A DNA stretch of 64,000 bases, taken from Sphingobium sp. YR768. GTDB lineage: Bacteria; Pseudomonadota; Alphaproteobacteria; Sphingomonadales; Sphingomonadaceae. The stretch spans positions 427,928-491,927 of the forward strand of contig NZ_FOGE01000001.1 of the NCBI RefSeq assembly GCF_900111125.1, written 5' to 3'. Positions within the stretch are counted from its first letter, which is position 1. Every line of letters begins with the position of its first letter. Below the pieces are notes generated by a model. It saw only the letters and a list, made by a program, of their open reading frames with translations, did no database searches and had not been told where the DNA came from. Of the stretch, positions 50,275 to 59,505 are shown in pieces. A program made the translations under genes and the position numbers.

Positions 50275-50618
50275 CGCTTGACCCTGGGACGCTAGATCGC
50301 CGCATTCGGATCGAGCGGCCGATCGCAGATAATGGCTTCGACGGCGCTGGCTCTGGCGCATGGGAGCCTGTCGTCACCGTCTGGGCCAGCGTAAAAGATG
50401 CGCTGCCAAGCCGAGGTGACAAGCTGGCCGAGGGCATAAACATGTCTGCGCGGCCTGCGCGGGTGCGCATGCGCTTTCGTGAGGACATCACTCCGGACAT
50501 GCGGTTCATTTTCGGCAGCCGCATCATGCAGATCGTCTCCGGCCCGGCGGAACTGGGTCGACGTGAGGCGCTGGAATTCATGGTCGAGGAATATAGGCCA
50601 GCAGGCAATCCGGCCTGA
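50271..50618 (+). CDS. Head closure / head-tail adaptor protein
   Basis: 115 residues starting with GTG. LDRRIRIERPIADNGFDGAG, VWASVKDALPSRGDKLAEG and ARVRMRFREDITPDMRF followed by IMQIVSGPAELGRREALEFM match the head-closure (gp16-type) family. It overlaps both neighbours. It should lie between connector and tail in the finished particle. Confidence 0.82.
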   Translation: MTLDPGTLDRRIRIERPIADNGFDGAGSGAWEPVVTVWASVKDALPSRGDKLAEGINMSARPARVRMRFREDITPDMRFIFGSRIMQIVSGPAELGRREALEFMVEEYRPAGNPA

Positions 50619-51163
50619 TGGTTAAGGTCAGGGGCAAGAGTGAGGTTCGCGCTTACATGGCGGCCTTGCCAGCCCAGATTACCAGCGTATTGCGCGGTGC
50701 GGCGCGTGCGGGTGGCAAGATCATTGCCGATGAGGCGAAGGCGCGGGTCATATCGCAGGAGGTAGCGGACGATATCGTCATCCGCAGCCGCATGGATGAC
50801 GGGCGCATCGTCGTCACCATCACGGTGAAAAAGGGCTTCAGCTGGTCGATCGGCCTGTGGCTGGAGCAAGGGACCGACGCGCATTTCATTACCGTCGATG
50901 ATCGGCAGCGTGGCGGGCGCGGCATTCGGCGCATCAATCAGCAGGTGCGCGAGGCCGGTGGCGATGGATCGCTGGTCATTGGCGGCCAGTTCGTCGGCAA
51001 GACGGTCTGGCATCCCGGCGCGCAGCCGCACCCGTTCCTGCGCCCGGCGCTGGACGTGAAAGAGGGCGAGGCGATCCGCGCCGCCCAGTCTTACATCAAT
51101 GCCCGGATCGCCAAGGGCCGGATCATCGGGCGGCGGGAGGATGATCATGACGATCGAGGGTAG
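50618..51163 (+). CDS. HK97 gp10-like tail completion protein
   Basis: 181 residues. VRGKSEVRAYMAALPAQITS, AARAGGKIIADEAKARV, then SWSIGLWLEQGTDAHFITVD and GAQPHPFLRPALDVKEGEAI are the features of the HK97 gp10 family. It overlaps the closure gene (TGATG) and the next gene. It joins head and tail. Confidence 0.85.
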   Translation: MVKVRGKSEVRAYMAALPAQITSVLRGAARAGGKIIADEAKARVISQEVADDIVIRSRMDDGRIVVTITVKKGFSWSIGLWLEQGTDAHFITVDDRQRGGRGIRRINQQVREAGGDGSLVIGGQFVGKTVWHPGAQPHPFLRPALDVKEGEAIRAAQSYINARIAKGRIIGRREDDHDDRG

Positions 51164-51554
51164 CGACATCATCGGCGCGCTGCTGCTGGAGGGCGCAGAC
51201 CTGATTGCCGTCGTTCCCGCCGATCGCATCAGGGCGGGCCGACTTCCAGAGGGCATCCCGCTCCCCGCCCTGCTGGTCAGGGGCGTCAGTTCGGTCGCCC
51301 GGCAGCCGTTGAAGCGCAACGGGCCGGTGCGGCGCACAGATCGCGTGTCGGTCACCGTGCGGGCCGACAGCCATCGCGACCGCAAGGATATCATATCGCT
51401 GGTGCGCCGCTTCTGCGCCTTTCGCACCGGTCAGTTGGGCGGCGGGCAGAATGTGTCCGTGCTGAGCGCCGGGACCGGTCCCGACGTGAACGGCCCCGGC
51501 GACAGCTTCGAGAAAACACAGGATTTCCGCGTCAGTTGGGACGCGGAAGATTAA
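51147..51554 (+). CDS. Tail completion / terminator-like protein
   Basis: 135 residues from the ATG at 51147, chosen because GGGAGG lies six bases upstream. ADLIAVVPADRIRAGRLPEG, IPLPALLVRGVSSVARQPLK and VSVTVRADSHRDRKDIISLV resemble the DUF3168-type tail terminator group. Its order after the gp10-like gene and before the tail tube supports the call. Confidence 0.72.
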   Translation: MTIEGSDIIGALLLEGADLIAVVPADRIRAGRLPEGIPLPALLVRGVSSVARQPLKRNGPVRRTDRVSVTVRADSHRDRKDIISLVRRFCAFRTGQLGGGQNVSVLSAGTGPDVNGPGDSFEKTQDFRVSWDAED

Positions 51555-51567
51555 GCAGGAGACTGAC

Positions 51568-51744
51568 ATGTCCACCAAGAAGGCCAAGGTGCTGCGCGAT
51601 TTCAAGGATGCGGGCACCGAAAAGACGTTCGCGGCCGAAGCCGTTGTCGACCTGACCGAAGGCGAGTTCGCCAACTATGCCGCCGCTGGCCTGGTTGAGG
51701 CCGCCAGCGCCACCGACGCCAAGGTCGACACCAAGAAGGCCTAA
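51568..51744 (+). CDS. Small phage protein (58 residues) before the tail tube
   Basis: A short frame, MSTKKAKVLRDFKDAGTEKT, with EGEFANYAAAGLVEAASATD and a Lys-rich end. An AGGAGA lies nine bases upstream of the ATG. Small proteins of this type are often encoded right before the tail tube gene; the role is unknown. The start, ribosome site and composition support a real gene. Confidence 0.7.
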   Translation: MSTKKAKVLRDFKDAGTEKTFAAEAVVDLTEGEFANYAAAGLVEAASATDAKVDTKKA

Positions 51745-51809
51745 TCACCTTGTCCGCCCGCGCGGACGCTTTCGCCGGCTGATCCGGCAATCCATTCAGG
51801 AGTATCATC

Positions 51810-52259
51810 ATGGGTTCTAGCACTGCTGCGGGTTCGACGATCGCCTTTTCGGCCGCCGCCCCCGCCACTTTCGACGCGGCCGGTTACGGCGCGCTTACCT
51901 TCACCGAAGTCGGTGGCGTAGAGTCCATCGGCACGCTTGGTGCTTCCACCGGCAAGGTCGATTTCCAGCCCCTGAAGGGGCCGAGGGAAAAGCATAAGGG
52001 GTCGACCGACTATGGTTCGCTTCAGCCATCCATTGCGCTGGACGACGCGGACGCCGGTCAGACCCTGATGAAGACCGCCGCCGAACCTGACAATAATGCG
52101 CTCTATTCGACCAGGGTGATCTATCCGAGCGGCGCTAAGCGGTTCTTCCAGAGCCGTGTTTTCGGGTGGCCGGAAGATGTCGGCGGCGCTGACAGCATCC
52201 TGATGGCAAAGCCGACGGTCGAGATCAACACGAAGATCGTCAAGGTGGCCGCGACCTAA
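51810..52259 (+). CDS. Phage tail tube protein
   Basis: 149 residues, beta-rich. ALTFTEVGGVESIGTLGAST, GKVDFQPLKGPREKHKGSTD and YGSLQPSIALDDADAGQTLM, with ALYSTRVIYPSGAKRFFQSR, follow the tail-tube pattern of lambda-like phages. It would polymerise on the tape measure protein to form the tail. A very strong hairpin separates it from the chaperone gene. Confidence 0.85.
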   Translation: MGSSTAAGSTIAFSAAAPATFDAAGYGALTFTEVGGVESIGTLGASTGKVDFQPLKGPREKHKGSTDYGSLQPSIALDDADAGQTLMKTAAEPDNNALYSTRVIYPSGAKRFFQSRVFGWPEDVGGADSILMAKPTVEINTKIVKVAAT

Positions 52260-52296
52260 CAATCCACCAGTTTCCGGCGCTCCTGCCGGTTCATGC

Positions 52297-52343
52297 GCAT
52301 CAACCCGCCCCGCATATCGCGGGTTTGCGGGGCGGGTTGATGC
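52297..52343. terminator. 17-bp perfect hairpin after the tail tube gene
   Basis: GCATCAACCCGCCCCGC pairs perfectly with GCGGGGCGGGTTGATGC around a 13-base loop. No T run follows. It may weaken downstream transcription or protect the tail-tube mRNA end, giving more tube protein than downstream tail proteins. Confidence 0.65.
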
Positions 52344-52369
52344 ACCCTTCCCGCGAAAGGAAAATATCC

Positions 52370-52792
52370 ATGTTCGACATTACCAGTCAGGCGGCGATCG
52401 ACACCACCGCCGTTCACCTCAAGGGCCGCGATGGCGAATTTCTCTATACGACGGACGGCAAGCCGGTGCAGATCGTCATCTACGGTCCCAGCTCCAAGCA
52501 GTTTTCCGTGATCGAGGCGCGCCAGACAAACCGCGTGCTGAAGCGCATGAACGATAATGACGGCAAGCATACCGCCGTCGCGCCCGAACAGCGCGCCGCC
52601 GAACAGGCCGAGGATCTGGCGGAATTGACCGTCTCGTTCGAAAATCTGGCCTATCCGCCCGCTGGCACGCTCAAGGGCAAGGAATTGTTCCAGGCGCTCT
52701 ATGCTGACAGCACGCTTGGCTTCATTCCGCCCCAGATCATCAAGGCGATGAAAGACTGGGGAAACTTCAAGCCCGGCTCGACCGGGAACTAA
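52370..52792 (+). CDS. Tail assembly chaperone, short (G-like) form
   Basis: 140 residues, starting at the ATG at 52370 behind GAAAGGAAA. It is acidic and helical with AEQAEDLAELTVSFENLAYP and GTLKGKELFQALYADSTLGF. Lambda-like phages make this protein alone and, by -1 frameshifting, as a longer form. A canonical GGGAAAC slip site (52759-52765) near its end and the next frame in the -1 register support exactly that here. It helps the tape measure protein assemble with the tube. Confidence 0.82.
   Translation: MFDITSQAAIDTTAVHLKGRDGEFLYTTDGKPVQIVIYGPSSKQFSVIEARQTNRVLKRMNDNDGKHTAVAPEQRAAEQAEDLAELTVSFENLAYPPAGTLKGKELFQALYADSTLGFIPPQIIKAMKDWGNFKPGSTGN
52759..52765 (+). promoter_or_regulatory. Programmed -1 ribosomal frameshift slip site
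   Basis: In the chaperone frame the codons read TGG GGA AAC TTC, so the heptamer is G GGA AAC, the X XXY YYZ form. A slip here continues in the frame that encodes the next protein, giving a joint product of about 284 residues (52370-53223). Confidence 0.75.
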
Positions 52793-52809
52793 CCCTTTAT
52801 ATCCGGCAG

Positions 52810-53223
52810 ATGGCGTGGCTCAATGCCACGCCGAAGCCACCACCGGGCAGCAAGCGGGCGGCGGCGAAAGATCAGCCGCCGCCGGTCAGCCGGATAGACC
52901 AGATGAAGCGGAACAAGATCGTTCCGCAGATGCCGCCCAATCCCGCGCCGCATATCATCACCCGACTGGTGGAAATCGGCCTGACCGAAGCCGCCGGCAT
53001 GGGCGCCGGGCCGATCAGCTGGCAGAGCATAGATGCATGGTGCAACCGCACCGCCATCGACCTGTCGCCCTGGGAGGCCCGGCTGCTGCGGTCGCTGTCC
53101 GTTTCCTATGTGGCGGAGGGGCGCAAGGCGGAGAGCGAGAATTGCCCGGCGCCCTGGCGTCACGAAGTGACCGATCGGGAAAAGGAAGTCGAGGTTCAGC
53201 GGTTGCAGATGCTGCTGGGCTGA
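52810..53223 (+). CDS. Tail assembly chaperone, T-like domain (read by frameshift)
   Basis: 137 residues if started at its own ATG, but that ATG has no good ribosome site. The frame is open upstream to beyond the slip site, so it is most likely made as the C-terminal part of the frameshift product. The segment PISWQSIDAWCNRTAIDLSP followed by WEARLLRSLSVSYVAEG is typical of the second chaperone of alphaproteobacterial phages and gene transfer agents. Confidence 0.78.
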   Translation: MAWLNATPKPPPGSKRAAAKDQPPPVSRIDQMKRNKIVPQMPPNPAPHIITRLVEIGLTEAAGMGAGPISWQSIDAWCNRTAIDLSPWEARLLRSLSVSYVAEGRKAESENCPAPWRHEVTDREKEVEVQRLQMLLG

Positions 53224-53286
53224 CTTCGGTTGCGACCGGCGGAAATTGTTTTAGGTTCGCCGCCTCATCATGGAGCGGGGAGACAT

Positions 53287-53577
53287 ATGGGTCTAATCAT
53301 TATCGGCATCGTCTTGTTGCCACTCATCATAATGTTCTTTTCGAAATTCGGTCGCAACAAAATGGCCGACGCTTTCTTCGCCCTGGGCGATATTCGCGGG
53401 AAGCCGATAAACTCCCTCATTCAAAAGGTGGGTAAGCCGAACTCCATTTCGTCAGCCGCAAACGGCAATATGCTGTATCAGTGGATGAAGATATCCGGCA
53501 GGCGGTCAGCACATTATGCAATTCTGGTCGACCCTGATGGAAACGCCATCGGGTACACGCACCAACATACCACCTGA
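53287..53577 (+). CDS. Small membrane protein in a probable moron cassette
   Basis: 96 residues from the ATG at 53287, preceded by GGGGAG. One N-terminal membrane helix (MGLIIIGIVLLPLIIMFFSK) is followed by a soluble part with GDIRGKPINSLIQKVGKPNS and YAILVDPDGNAIGYTHQHTT, vaguely like small lipoprotein-type beta domains. Base composition is clearly less GC-rich than the tail genes on both sides. A strong terminator follows, and a weak TTGCGA/TAGGTT promoter pair precedes it. It is not part of the usual tail set and may be a host-benefit or superinfection gene. Confidence 0.6.
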   Translation: MGLIIIGIVLLPLIIMFFSKFGRNKMADAFFALGDIRGKPINSLIQKVGKPNSISSAANGNMLYQWMKISGRRSAHYAILVDPDGNAIGYTHQHTT

Positions 53578-53638
53578 CTACTTTAGCGGGTGACGACGCG
53601 GCCCTGACGGGCTGAACAATATTTTGCGGTTTCGATCA

Positions 53639-53669
53639 GGCTGCCGGGATGGTCCCGGCGGCCTTTTTT
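53639..53669 (+). terminator. Strong rho-independent terminator before the tape measure gene
   Basis: GGCTGCCGGGA and TCCCGGCGGCC form an 11-bp stem (one G-T pair) with loop TGG, followed by six T residues. It ends the small membrane-protein cassette and lies only 16 bases before the tape measure start. Confidence 0.9.
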
Positions 53670-53685
53670 GGCGTGGGGTTTCTGG

Positions 53686-56600
53686 ATGGACGACAGCGAC
53701 AGCCCCGGCCTTGGCGTCGGTTTTGCGATCGACCCTGAAGGTTCGTTCGATGTCCTGCGCCAGTTGCAGGCCGCGATGGACAGCACCGAAGGCAAGATCA
53801 TCGCCGAAGCGGCCCGGATCGAGGCGGCCACGGGCAAGATGATCAATCTGGGCGGCGCCACCGCGCAGGTCACGTCCTTCAGCAACGCCACAACCCGCGA
53901 CATGGCGATCGTCGCGCGCGAGACGGCCCGTGCCGAAAAGGCTGGCGAAAGCCTGTCGCGCCAGTTGGAGCGACAGGCGGCATCGTTCGGCAAGACGCGC
54001 GAGGAAATGCGCGCGATGAAGGTGGAGGCTGCCGCGCTGGCAGCGGAACAGCAGGGCCTGACCGAACTGGCCACCCGCCTGCGCGCGCAAGAACTGGCGC
54101 TGTACGAAAAGGAATTTGCCGCCGCACGCAAGGCCAGCCAGGCGGCGGAAGCGGCTGCCGAAGATAAGGCCGTCGCCGCAGCGCAGGCCATCGCGACGGC
54201 CGAGCGCGAAGCCACCGCCACGCGCGAAGCAGCATGGGCCTATGACATGTTTCAGGCCAAGGTGCGTGAGGGCGCCAAGGCGTTGCGCGAATTGGAGGCG
54301 GCCGAGCGCGCCGCGTCGCTGGAGGCCGAAGCCAAGGCCGCGCGCGAAGCGGGTTTCGCCTATCAGATGTTCGAAGCCCGTGCCCGCGCAGGCGCAAAGG
54401 CCCTTCGCGAAGTCGAGGCGGCGCAGGCGGCGGCCGATCGCGAACGCGCCAGCGCCATCAATGCGGCCGACAGCTATGCGGCAAAGCTGGAGGCGGAGAC
54501 GGCCGCCATCGGCAAGAATGCGGCCGAGCTGCGCGCGATGGAGGTCGCCAAGCGCGCCGCCGATGCTGATGGCGCAGGCCTTGGTGATCAGGCAGAGCGC
54601 ATCCGGGCCGCCGGTGCAGCCTATGCGCAGGCGACCGCGCAAGCGCAGGCCCTGGAGGCCGAACAGCGTCGGTTGGCCGATGCCAGTCGGGAATCGGCAG
54701 AGGCCGCCCGTCAGGCCGCTGCGGCGCAGGCGGCGCAGGATGCGTCCGTCCTCTCCCTGCGATCGTCGGTCGATCCGCTGTTTGGCGCGCAACAGCGCCT
54801 GAGCCGTGAACTGGAAGAAGCGGTACGCCTCTATCGTGCCGGCGCGATCGGACAGGAAGAATATGAGCGCAGCTCGACCATATTGGGTCAGCGCCTGGAT
54901 GAGGTCGCACGCGCACAGGCGCGGCAGAATGACGGGATGGATGATGTCAGCCGCCAGTCCAAGCTGTCGGCCAATGACCTGACGAACATCGCCTTCCAGC
55001 TTCAGGATATCATCGTGAGCCTGCAAGGTGGCCAAAAGCCGCTGACCGTGCTGATGCAACAGGGTTCGCAGCTGGGCGGCATCATGATGCAGACGGGGGC
55101 CAGCGTCGGCGACATGGTGAAAGCCATCCTTGGTCTGGCCATCGTCACGACGCCGACCGCAGCCGCCGTTGCGGCCCTGACTGAAGCGGAAGCGGCGCAG
55201 GCAGCAGCCCAGATCGCGGCAGCAACGACCGGTTCGGCCGCTGCCATCACCACAGCAGAATTGGCCGTCGCCAATGAGGCGGCTACCGCGGCGGCGGCAC
55301 GCAATGCCGTCGCCCAAGATACGCTGGCCCTTGCTGAAGCGGCTGTGGCGAGCGGTGCTGTGGCGGATGCAACCGCCCTTGCCGCGCTGGCCGCAGCGCA
55401 GACGGCAGCAGCTGCTACCGCAGCAGAATTGGCGGCTGCACAGGGTGTTGTCGTTGGCGCGGAAGCGGCGGCCGCCGGGGCTTCTCAGCTTGCCACGGCC
55501 GCCGCCGCCGAACTGGCAACGGCGCAGGCCGCCGCCGCAGCAGCGTCGACCGCCGCCGCAGCATCTGCAACGGCGGCGCTCGCTCCATGGCTGATCGGCC
55601 TTGCTGCCGTTGCCGCCCCCTTGGCGCTGGTAGCGGGTGGCATAAAGCTGTTGCAGAACACCGCGAACGAAGGCGCGGACATGAAGAAATATGCGGAATC
55701 TCTGGGCCTGACCGCCAAGGAAATCCGCAATCTGGACGACGTGACGGTGACCTTCGGCGACACCACCAAGGCCGTGTTTCAGGTTGCCGGGTCCGCGATC
55801 TGGGGCGTCATCGGCCCGGCTGTGACCAAGGTTTGGGACGTGATGAAAGAGTGGACCGCATGGGTCGGCTCTGGTGTCAAAACCGCAGCGAATTTCATCA
55901 TCGGCTATTATGTCGCCTCCTTCAACGCTGTTCGCAAGACATGGTCTGCATTCCCCGCTGTGATGGGTGACCTCTTCTACAGCGCGGTCAATATGAGCAT
56001 CGGCGCTATCAACTGGATGGTTCAATCGTCCGTCGATGCGCTCAACGGCTTTATCTCTACCGCCAATGGTGTGCTGGAAAAGGTCGGGCTGAAGCTCCCC
56101 ACGCTCAGCGCGCCCCAGATCGACAAGGTGGAAAATCAATATGCTGGTGTGGCGAAGTCGCTGGGGAAATCTTTGCAGGATGAGATGATCAAGGCCACGA
56201 GCGTCGATTATCTGGGCAACATGGCGTCGGCTGCGTCGAATGCGATCGTCAAACAGGCGCAGGACAATGCCCGCGCGCGCATCAAGGCGCAGGCCACGGA
56301 AAAGGGCTATCTCGATCCCGAAAAGCCGAAAACCGACAAGCATGCGGAATCGCTGGCGCGCGAGGCGGAGGCCACCGAAGCGCAAATCCGCAATCTCTAT
56401 GCGCTGGCCGATGCCTATAAAGTGTCCGGCGCGGCGGCGCTGATCGCCGAAGCGCGCGTGAAGGCCGAGAGCGCGGCGATCAAGAAGCGCGGCGATATTG
56501 AGGCGATGGTGGAACGGCAAATCCGGCTCGCCATCGCGCAGCGTGTTGCCGACGCGGCCAAGAATACGCTGGCCGCCCGTGAACAGGCCAGCGCGCAGGA

Positions 56601-59505
56601 ACAGGTCAATGCGATGGTATCGGCGGGCCTGATCCCGGCGGAGCGGGCCGCGACGATGGTCCGCGACCAGATTGCCGACCTGCCCCTGCTGGCCGCCCTT
56701 CAGGTGGCGCAGCAGCGTGGCTATGCGAAGGAGGTCGAGGCGGCGCAGCAGGCGCTGGACGATCAGCGCGGCGCCCGCGAGCGACTGACCGCCGCAGAGC
56801 GCAAAGGGCAGTTCAATAGCGACATGGCCGCTGGCGCCGACCAGTTGGCCACGCTGGAAAAGGAATTGTCGCTGATCGGCGCGACCGATGCCGCCCGCGT
56901 CCATGAGCTGGCCACGCTGAAAGCGCAACAAGAAGCCAAGGCCAAGCTCTATGACCCGGCGGATGCGGCGGCCTATGTCGCGCGTCAGGTGGAAATCGCC
57001 GACGCGACTGAACGCAACCGGCAGGCACAGGATAGCTATAATGACTCGCTGACCTTTGCGGCCGATCAGTGGGACATTTTCGCCAATAATATTTCCACCG
57101 CCGCGCGCGGCATGGCCGACGCCTTTGGCGATGTGGGTCAGGCGATCGGCGACATGGCGTCGATCTATGCGGATTATCATGCGACGGCCGAGCGTCTGGA
57201 GAGCGAGCGCGCCGCCCGCGTCCGCGCCGCCGGGGACGATCAGGCAGCGATCGAGCGCGCCAACGCCCGCTATTTTGCGCAGACCGCCACGTCGCAGGTC
57301 GGCCTGTATGGCGACATGTCCAGCGCCGCCAAGGGCTTTTTCAAAGAGGGTTCGGACGGTTACAAGGCGCTGGAAACCGCCGAAAAGGCGTTCCGCGCGG
57401 TGGAGTTCGCCCTGTCGGTGCGCGCCATGGCGCAGGATGCCATCGAAACGGCATCCTCGATCGCCAAGAGCGGCGCGCGCACCGCGACCAAGGCCGTTGA
57501 AGCTGTAGTCACGGCGATATCCTCCCTGCCCTTCCCCCTCAACCTGGCTGCCGGCGCGGCGACGATCGCCGCCCTGGCCTCGATCGGCGTCGCCATCGCC
57601 GGGTCGTTCGGCGGCAACAAGAATACGCTGGAGAAGGCGAACGATGGCACCGGCACCGTGCTGGGCGATGTGACGGCCAAGTCCGACAGCATCAAGCGGT
57701 CGATCGACGCGCTGAAGGAAGTCGACACGGTGATGTTGACCTATTCGCGGCAGATGGCCGCTTCGCTCAGTTCGATCGAGAGCCAGATAGGCGGTTTCGC
57801 CTCGCTGGTGCTGCGCACGGACAACGTCAATGCCTCCGATGGCGTGGCGGAAGGCTTCAAGTCGAACGCGATCGGTTCGGTGCTGTCCAACATTCCCGTC
57901 ATCGGGGGCCTGCTGGGCAGCCTGTTCGGCACCAAGACGACGGTCATCGGCAGCGGCCTCTATGGCGGCGCGCAGACGCTGGAGGATATCCTGTCGGGCG
58001 GCTATGACGCCTCCTATTACAGCGACATCAAGAAAAAGAAGAAATTCTTCGGCCTGACCACGTCGACCAAATATTCGACGCAATATAGCGATGCTGATGC
58101 TGAACTGGAAAATCAGTTCACGCTGATCCTGCGCCAGTTCAACGACGCGATCCTTGCCGCTGCCGGGCCGCTGGGCGCGTCGACCGATGAAATATCGCAA
58201 AAACTCAATGGCTTTGTGGTCAGCATCGGCAAGATCGATTTGCAGGGCCTGACGGGCGATGAGATCGAGGAAAAGCTGAACGCCGTGTTCGGCGCGGCGG
58301 CCGACGACATGGCCAAAGCCGCCTTCCCGACCATCGCGCAGTTCCAGCAGGTCGGCGAAGGCCTGTTCGAAACGCTGGTGCGGGTGGCATCCACGGTGGA
58401 GAGCGTCACCGCCTCGCTGGGGCTGCTGGGTTCCGGCGCGGTGGGCATGAGCATCGATCTCAAAATGTCGCTAGCCGACTATTTTGACAGCGTCAGCGAC
58501 TTCACCAGCGCCGTCGACAGCTATTTCGAGGCCTATTACACGAAGGAAGAACAGGCCACGGCGCAGGCCGCGCAGTTCGCCACCGTGTTCGACAGTCTGG
58601 GTCTGGCCATGCCCGATACGCTGGCGGGCTTCCGCGCCCTGGTCGAGGCGCAGGATTTGACGACGGCGGCCGGTCAGTCGACCTATGCGACCCTGCTGCA
58701 ACTGGCGCCTGCCTTCGCGGATCTGCAATCGGCGCTGAACGGGGCGAAAAGCGCCGCCGACATATTGTCCGAGCGGTCTGATCTGGAACGCCAGTTGCTG
58801 GAATTGCAGGGCGACACGGACGCCATCCGCGCGCTCGACCTGGCCAAGCTGGACGCGAGCAATCGCGCCCTGCAAGAACAGATTTGGGCGGTGCAGGATG
58901 CGCAGGAGGCGGCCGACGCCGCTGCCCAGTTGAAGGACGCCTGGACTTCGGTCGGTGACAGCATCCTGGATGAGGTCAACCGTATTCGCGGCATCACCGA
59001 TGGCAGCGCCACGGGCAGCTTCGCCACGCTGCTGGGCCAGTTCAATGCCGCCACCACGGCCGCCAAGGCGGGAGATCAGGATGCGGCATCCTCCCTGCCC
59101 GGCCTCTCGCAGGCGCTTTTGACCGCCGCCGAGATGAACGCCACCAGTCGGCAGGAACTGGACAGGGTGAAGGCGCAGACGGCCGCCGCGCTGCAATCGG
59201 TCTATGATGTCATCACGGCGGCCAATGGATCGTCCAGCACGGATGCCAGCGGGGCCACGTCCACCAGCGCGGTGCTGGCCGCCGCATCGACCGCCAGCAC
59301 CGCATCGACCGCGTCCAGTGCGGCCAATGATGATGTGGCGGCGGCAGTAGAAAGCCTGCGGCAGGAAGTCGCCCAGATGCGCAGCGATATGAATAGCGGT
59401 CAGGCGCAGATCGCCGCCAACACCGGGTCGATGAAGAAGACGCTGGACAATGTCACGTCGGCCAGTGGCGGCGAAGCGGTCAGCGTGGCGGGTGTCGCTG
59501 CATGA
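53686..59505 (+). CDS. Phage tail tape measure protein
   Basis: About 1939 residues from the ATG at 53686 (an in-frame TTG at 53668 is less likely). It sets tail length and ejects early. The first 400 residues are Ala/Glu/Arg-rich coiled coil. Residues about 426-470 hold the family block LQDIIVSLQGGQKPLTVLMQ and QGSQLGGIMMQTG. Residues about 496-640 are extremely Ala-rich, followed by hydrophobic helices (APWLIGLAAVAAPLALVAGG). The C-terminus is again helical and low-complexity. At about 1.5 angstrom per residue a tail near 290 nm is implied. It overlaps the next gene (ATGA). Confidence 0.92.
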   Translation: MDDSDSPGLGVGFAIDPEGSFDVLRQLQAAMDSTEGKIIAEAARIEAATGKMINLGGATAQVTSFSNATTRDMAIVARETARAEKAGESLSRQLERQAASFGKTREEMRAMKVEAAALAAEQQGLTELATRLRAQELALYEKEFAAARKASQAAEAAAEDKAVAAAQAIATAEREATATREAAWAYDMFQAKVREGAKALRELEAAERAASLEAEAKAAREAGFAYQMFEARARAGAKALREVEAAQAAADRERASAINAADSYAAKLEAETAAIGKNAAELRAMEVAKRAADADGAGLGDQAERIRAAGAAYAQATAQAQALEAEQRRLADASRESAEAARQAAAAQAAQDASVLSLRSSVDPLFGAQQRLSRELEEAVRLYRAGAIGQEEYERSSTILGQRLDEVARAQARQNDGMDDVSRQSKLSANDLTNIAFQLQDIIVSLQGGQKPLTVLMQQGSQLGGIMMQTGASVGDMVKAILGLAIVTTPTAAAVAALTEAEAAQAAAQIAAATTGSAAAITTAELAVANEAATAAAARNAVAQDTLALAEAAVASGAVADATALAALAAAQTAAAATAAELAAAQGVVVGAEAAAAGASQLATAAAAELATAQAAAAAASTAAAASATAALAPWLIGLAAVAAPLALVAGGIKLLQNTANEGADMKKYAESLGLTAKEIRNLDDVTVTFGDTTKAVFQVAGSAIWGVIGPAVTKVWDVMKEWTAWVGSGVKTAANFIIGYYVASFNAVRKTWSAFPAVMGDLFYSAVNMSIGAINWMVQSSVDALNGFISTANGVLEKVGLKLPTLSAPQIDKVENQYAGVAKSLGKSLQDEMIKATSVDYLGNMASAASNAIVKQAQDNARARIKAQATEKGYLDPEKPKTDKHAESLAREAEATEAQIRNLYALADAYKVSGAAALIAEARVKAESAAIKKRGDIEAMVERQIRLAIAQRVADAAKNTLAAREQASAQEQVNAMVSAGLIPAERAATMVRDQIADLPLLAALQVAQQRGYAKEVEAAQQALDDQRGARERLTAAERKGQFNSDMAAGADQLATLEKELSLIGATDAARVHELATLKAQQEAKAKLYDPADAAAYVARQVEIADATERNRQAQDSYNDSLTFAADQWDIFANNISTAARGMADAFGDVGQAIGDMASIYADYHATAERLESERAARVRAAGDDQAAIERANARYFAQTATSQVGLYGDMSSAAKGFFKEGSDGYKALETAEKAFRAVEFALSVRAMAQDAIETASSIAKSGARTATKAVEAVVTAISSLPFPLNLAAGAATIAALASIGVAIAGSFGGNKNTLEKANDGTGTVLGDVTAKSDSIKRSIDALKEVDTVMLTYSRQMAASLSSIESQIGGFASLVLRTDNVNASDGVAEGFKSNAIGSVLSNIPVIGGLLGSLFGTKTTVIGSGLYGGAQTLEDILSGGYDASYYSDIKKKKKFFGLTTSTKYSTQYSDADAELENQFTLILRQFNDAILAAAGPLGASTDEISQKLNGFVVSIGKIDLQGLTGDEIEEKLNAVFGAAADDMAKAAFPTIAQFQQVGEGLFETLVRVASTVESVTASLGLLGSGAVGMSIDLKMSLADYFDSVSDFTSAVDSYFEAYYTKEEQATAQAAQFATVFDSLGLAMPDTLAGFRALVEAQDLTTAAGQSTYATLLQLAPAFADLQSALNGAKSAADILSERSDLERQLLELQGDTDAIRALDLAKLDASNRALQEQIWAVQDAQEAADAAAQLKDAWTSVGDSILDEVNRIRGITDGSATGSFATLLGQFNAATTAAKAGDQDAASSLPGLSQALLTAAEMNATSRQELDRVKAQTAAALQSVYDVITAANGSSSTDASGATSTSAVLAAASTASTASTASSAANDDVAAAVESLRQEVAQMRSDMNSGQAQIAANTGSMKKTLDNVTSASGGEAVSVAGVAA

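Noticed and set aside
53578..58200. A 1540-codon open frame on the minus strand opposite the tape measure gene
   Set aside because: Its His/Arg/Gly-rich composition is that of an antisense shadow of a GC-rich gene, and the plus-strand frame has the tape-measure family block.
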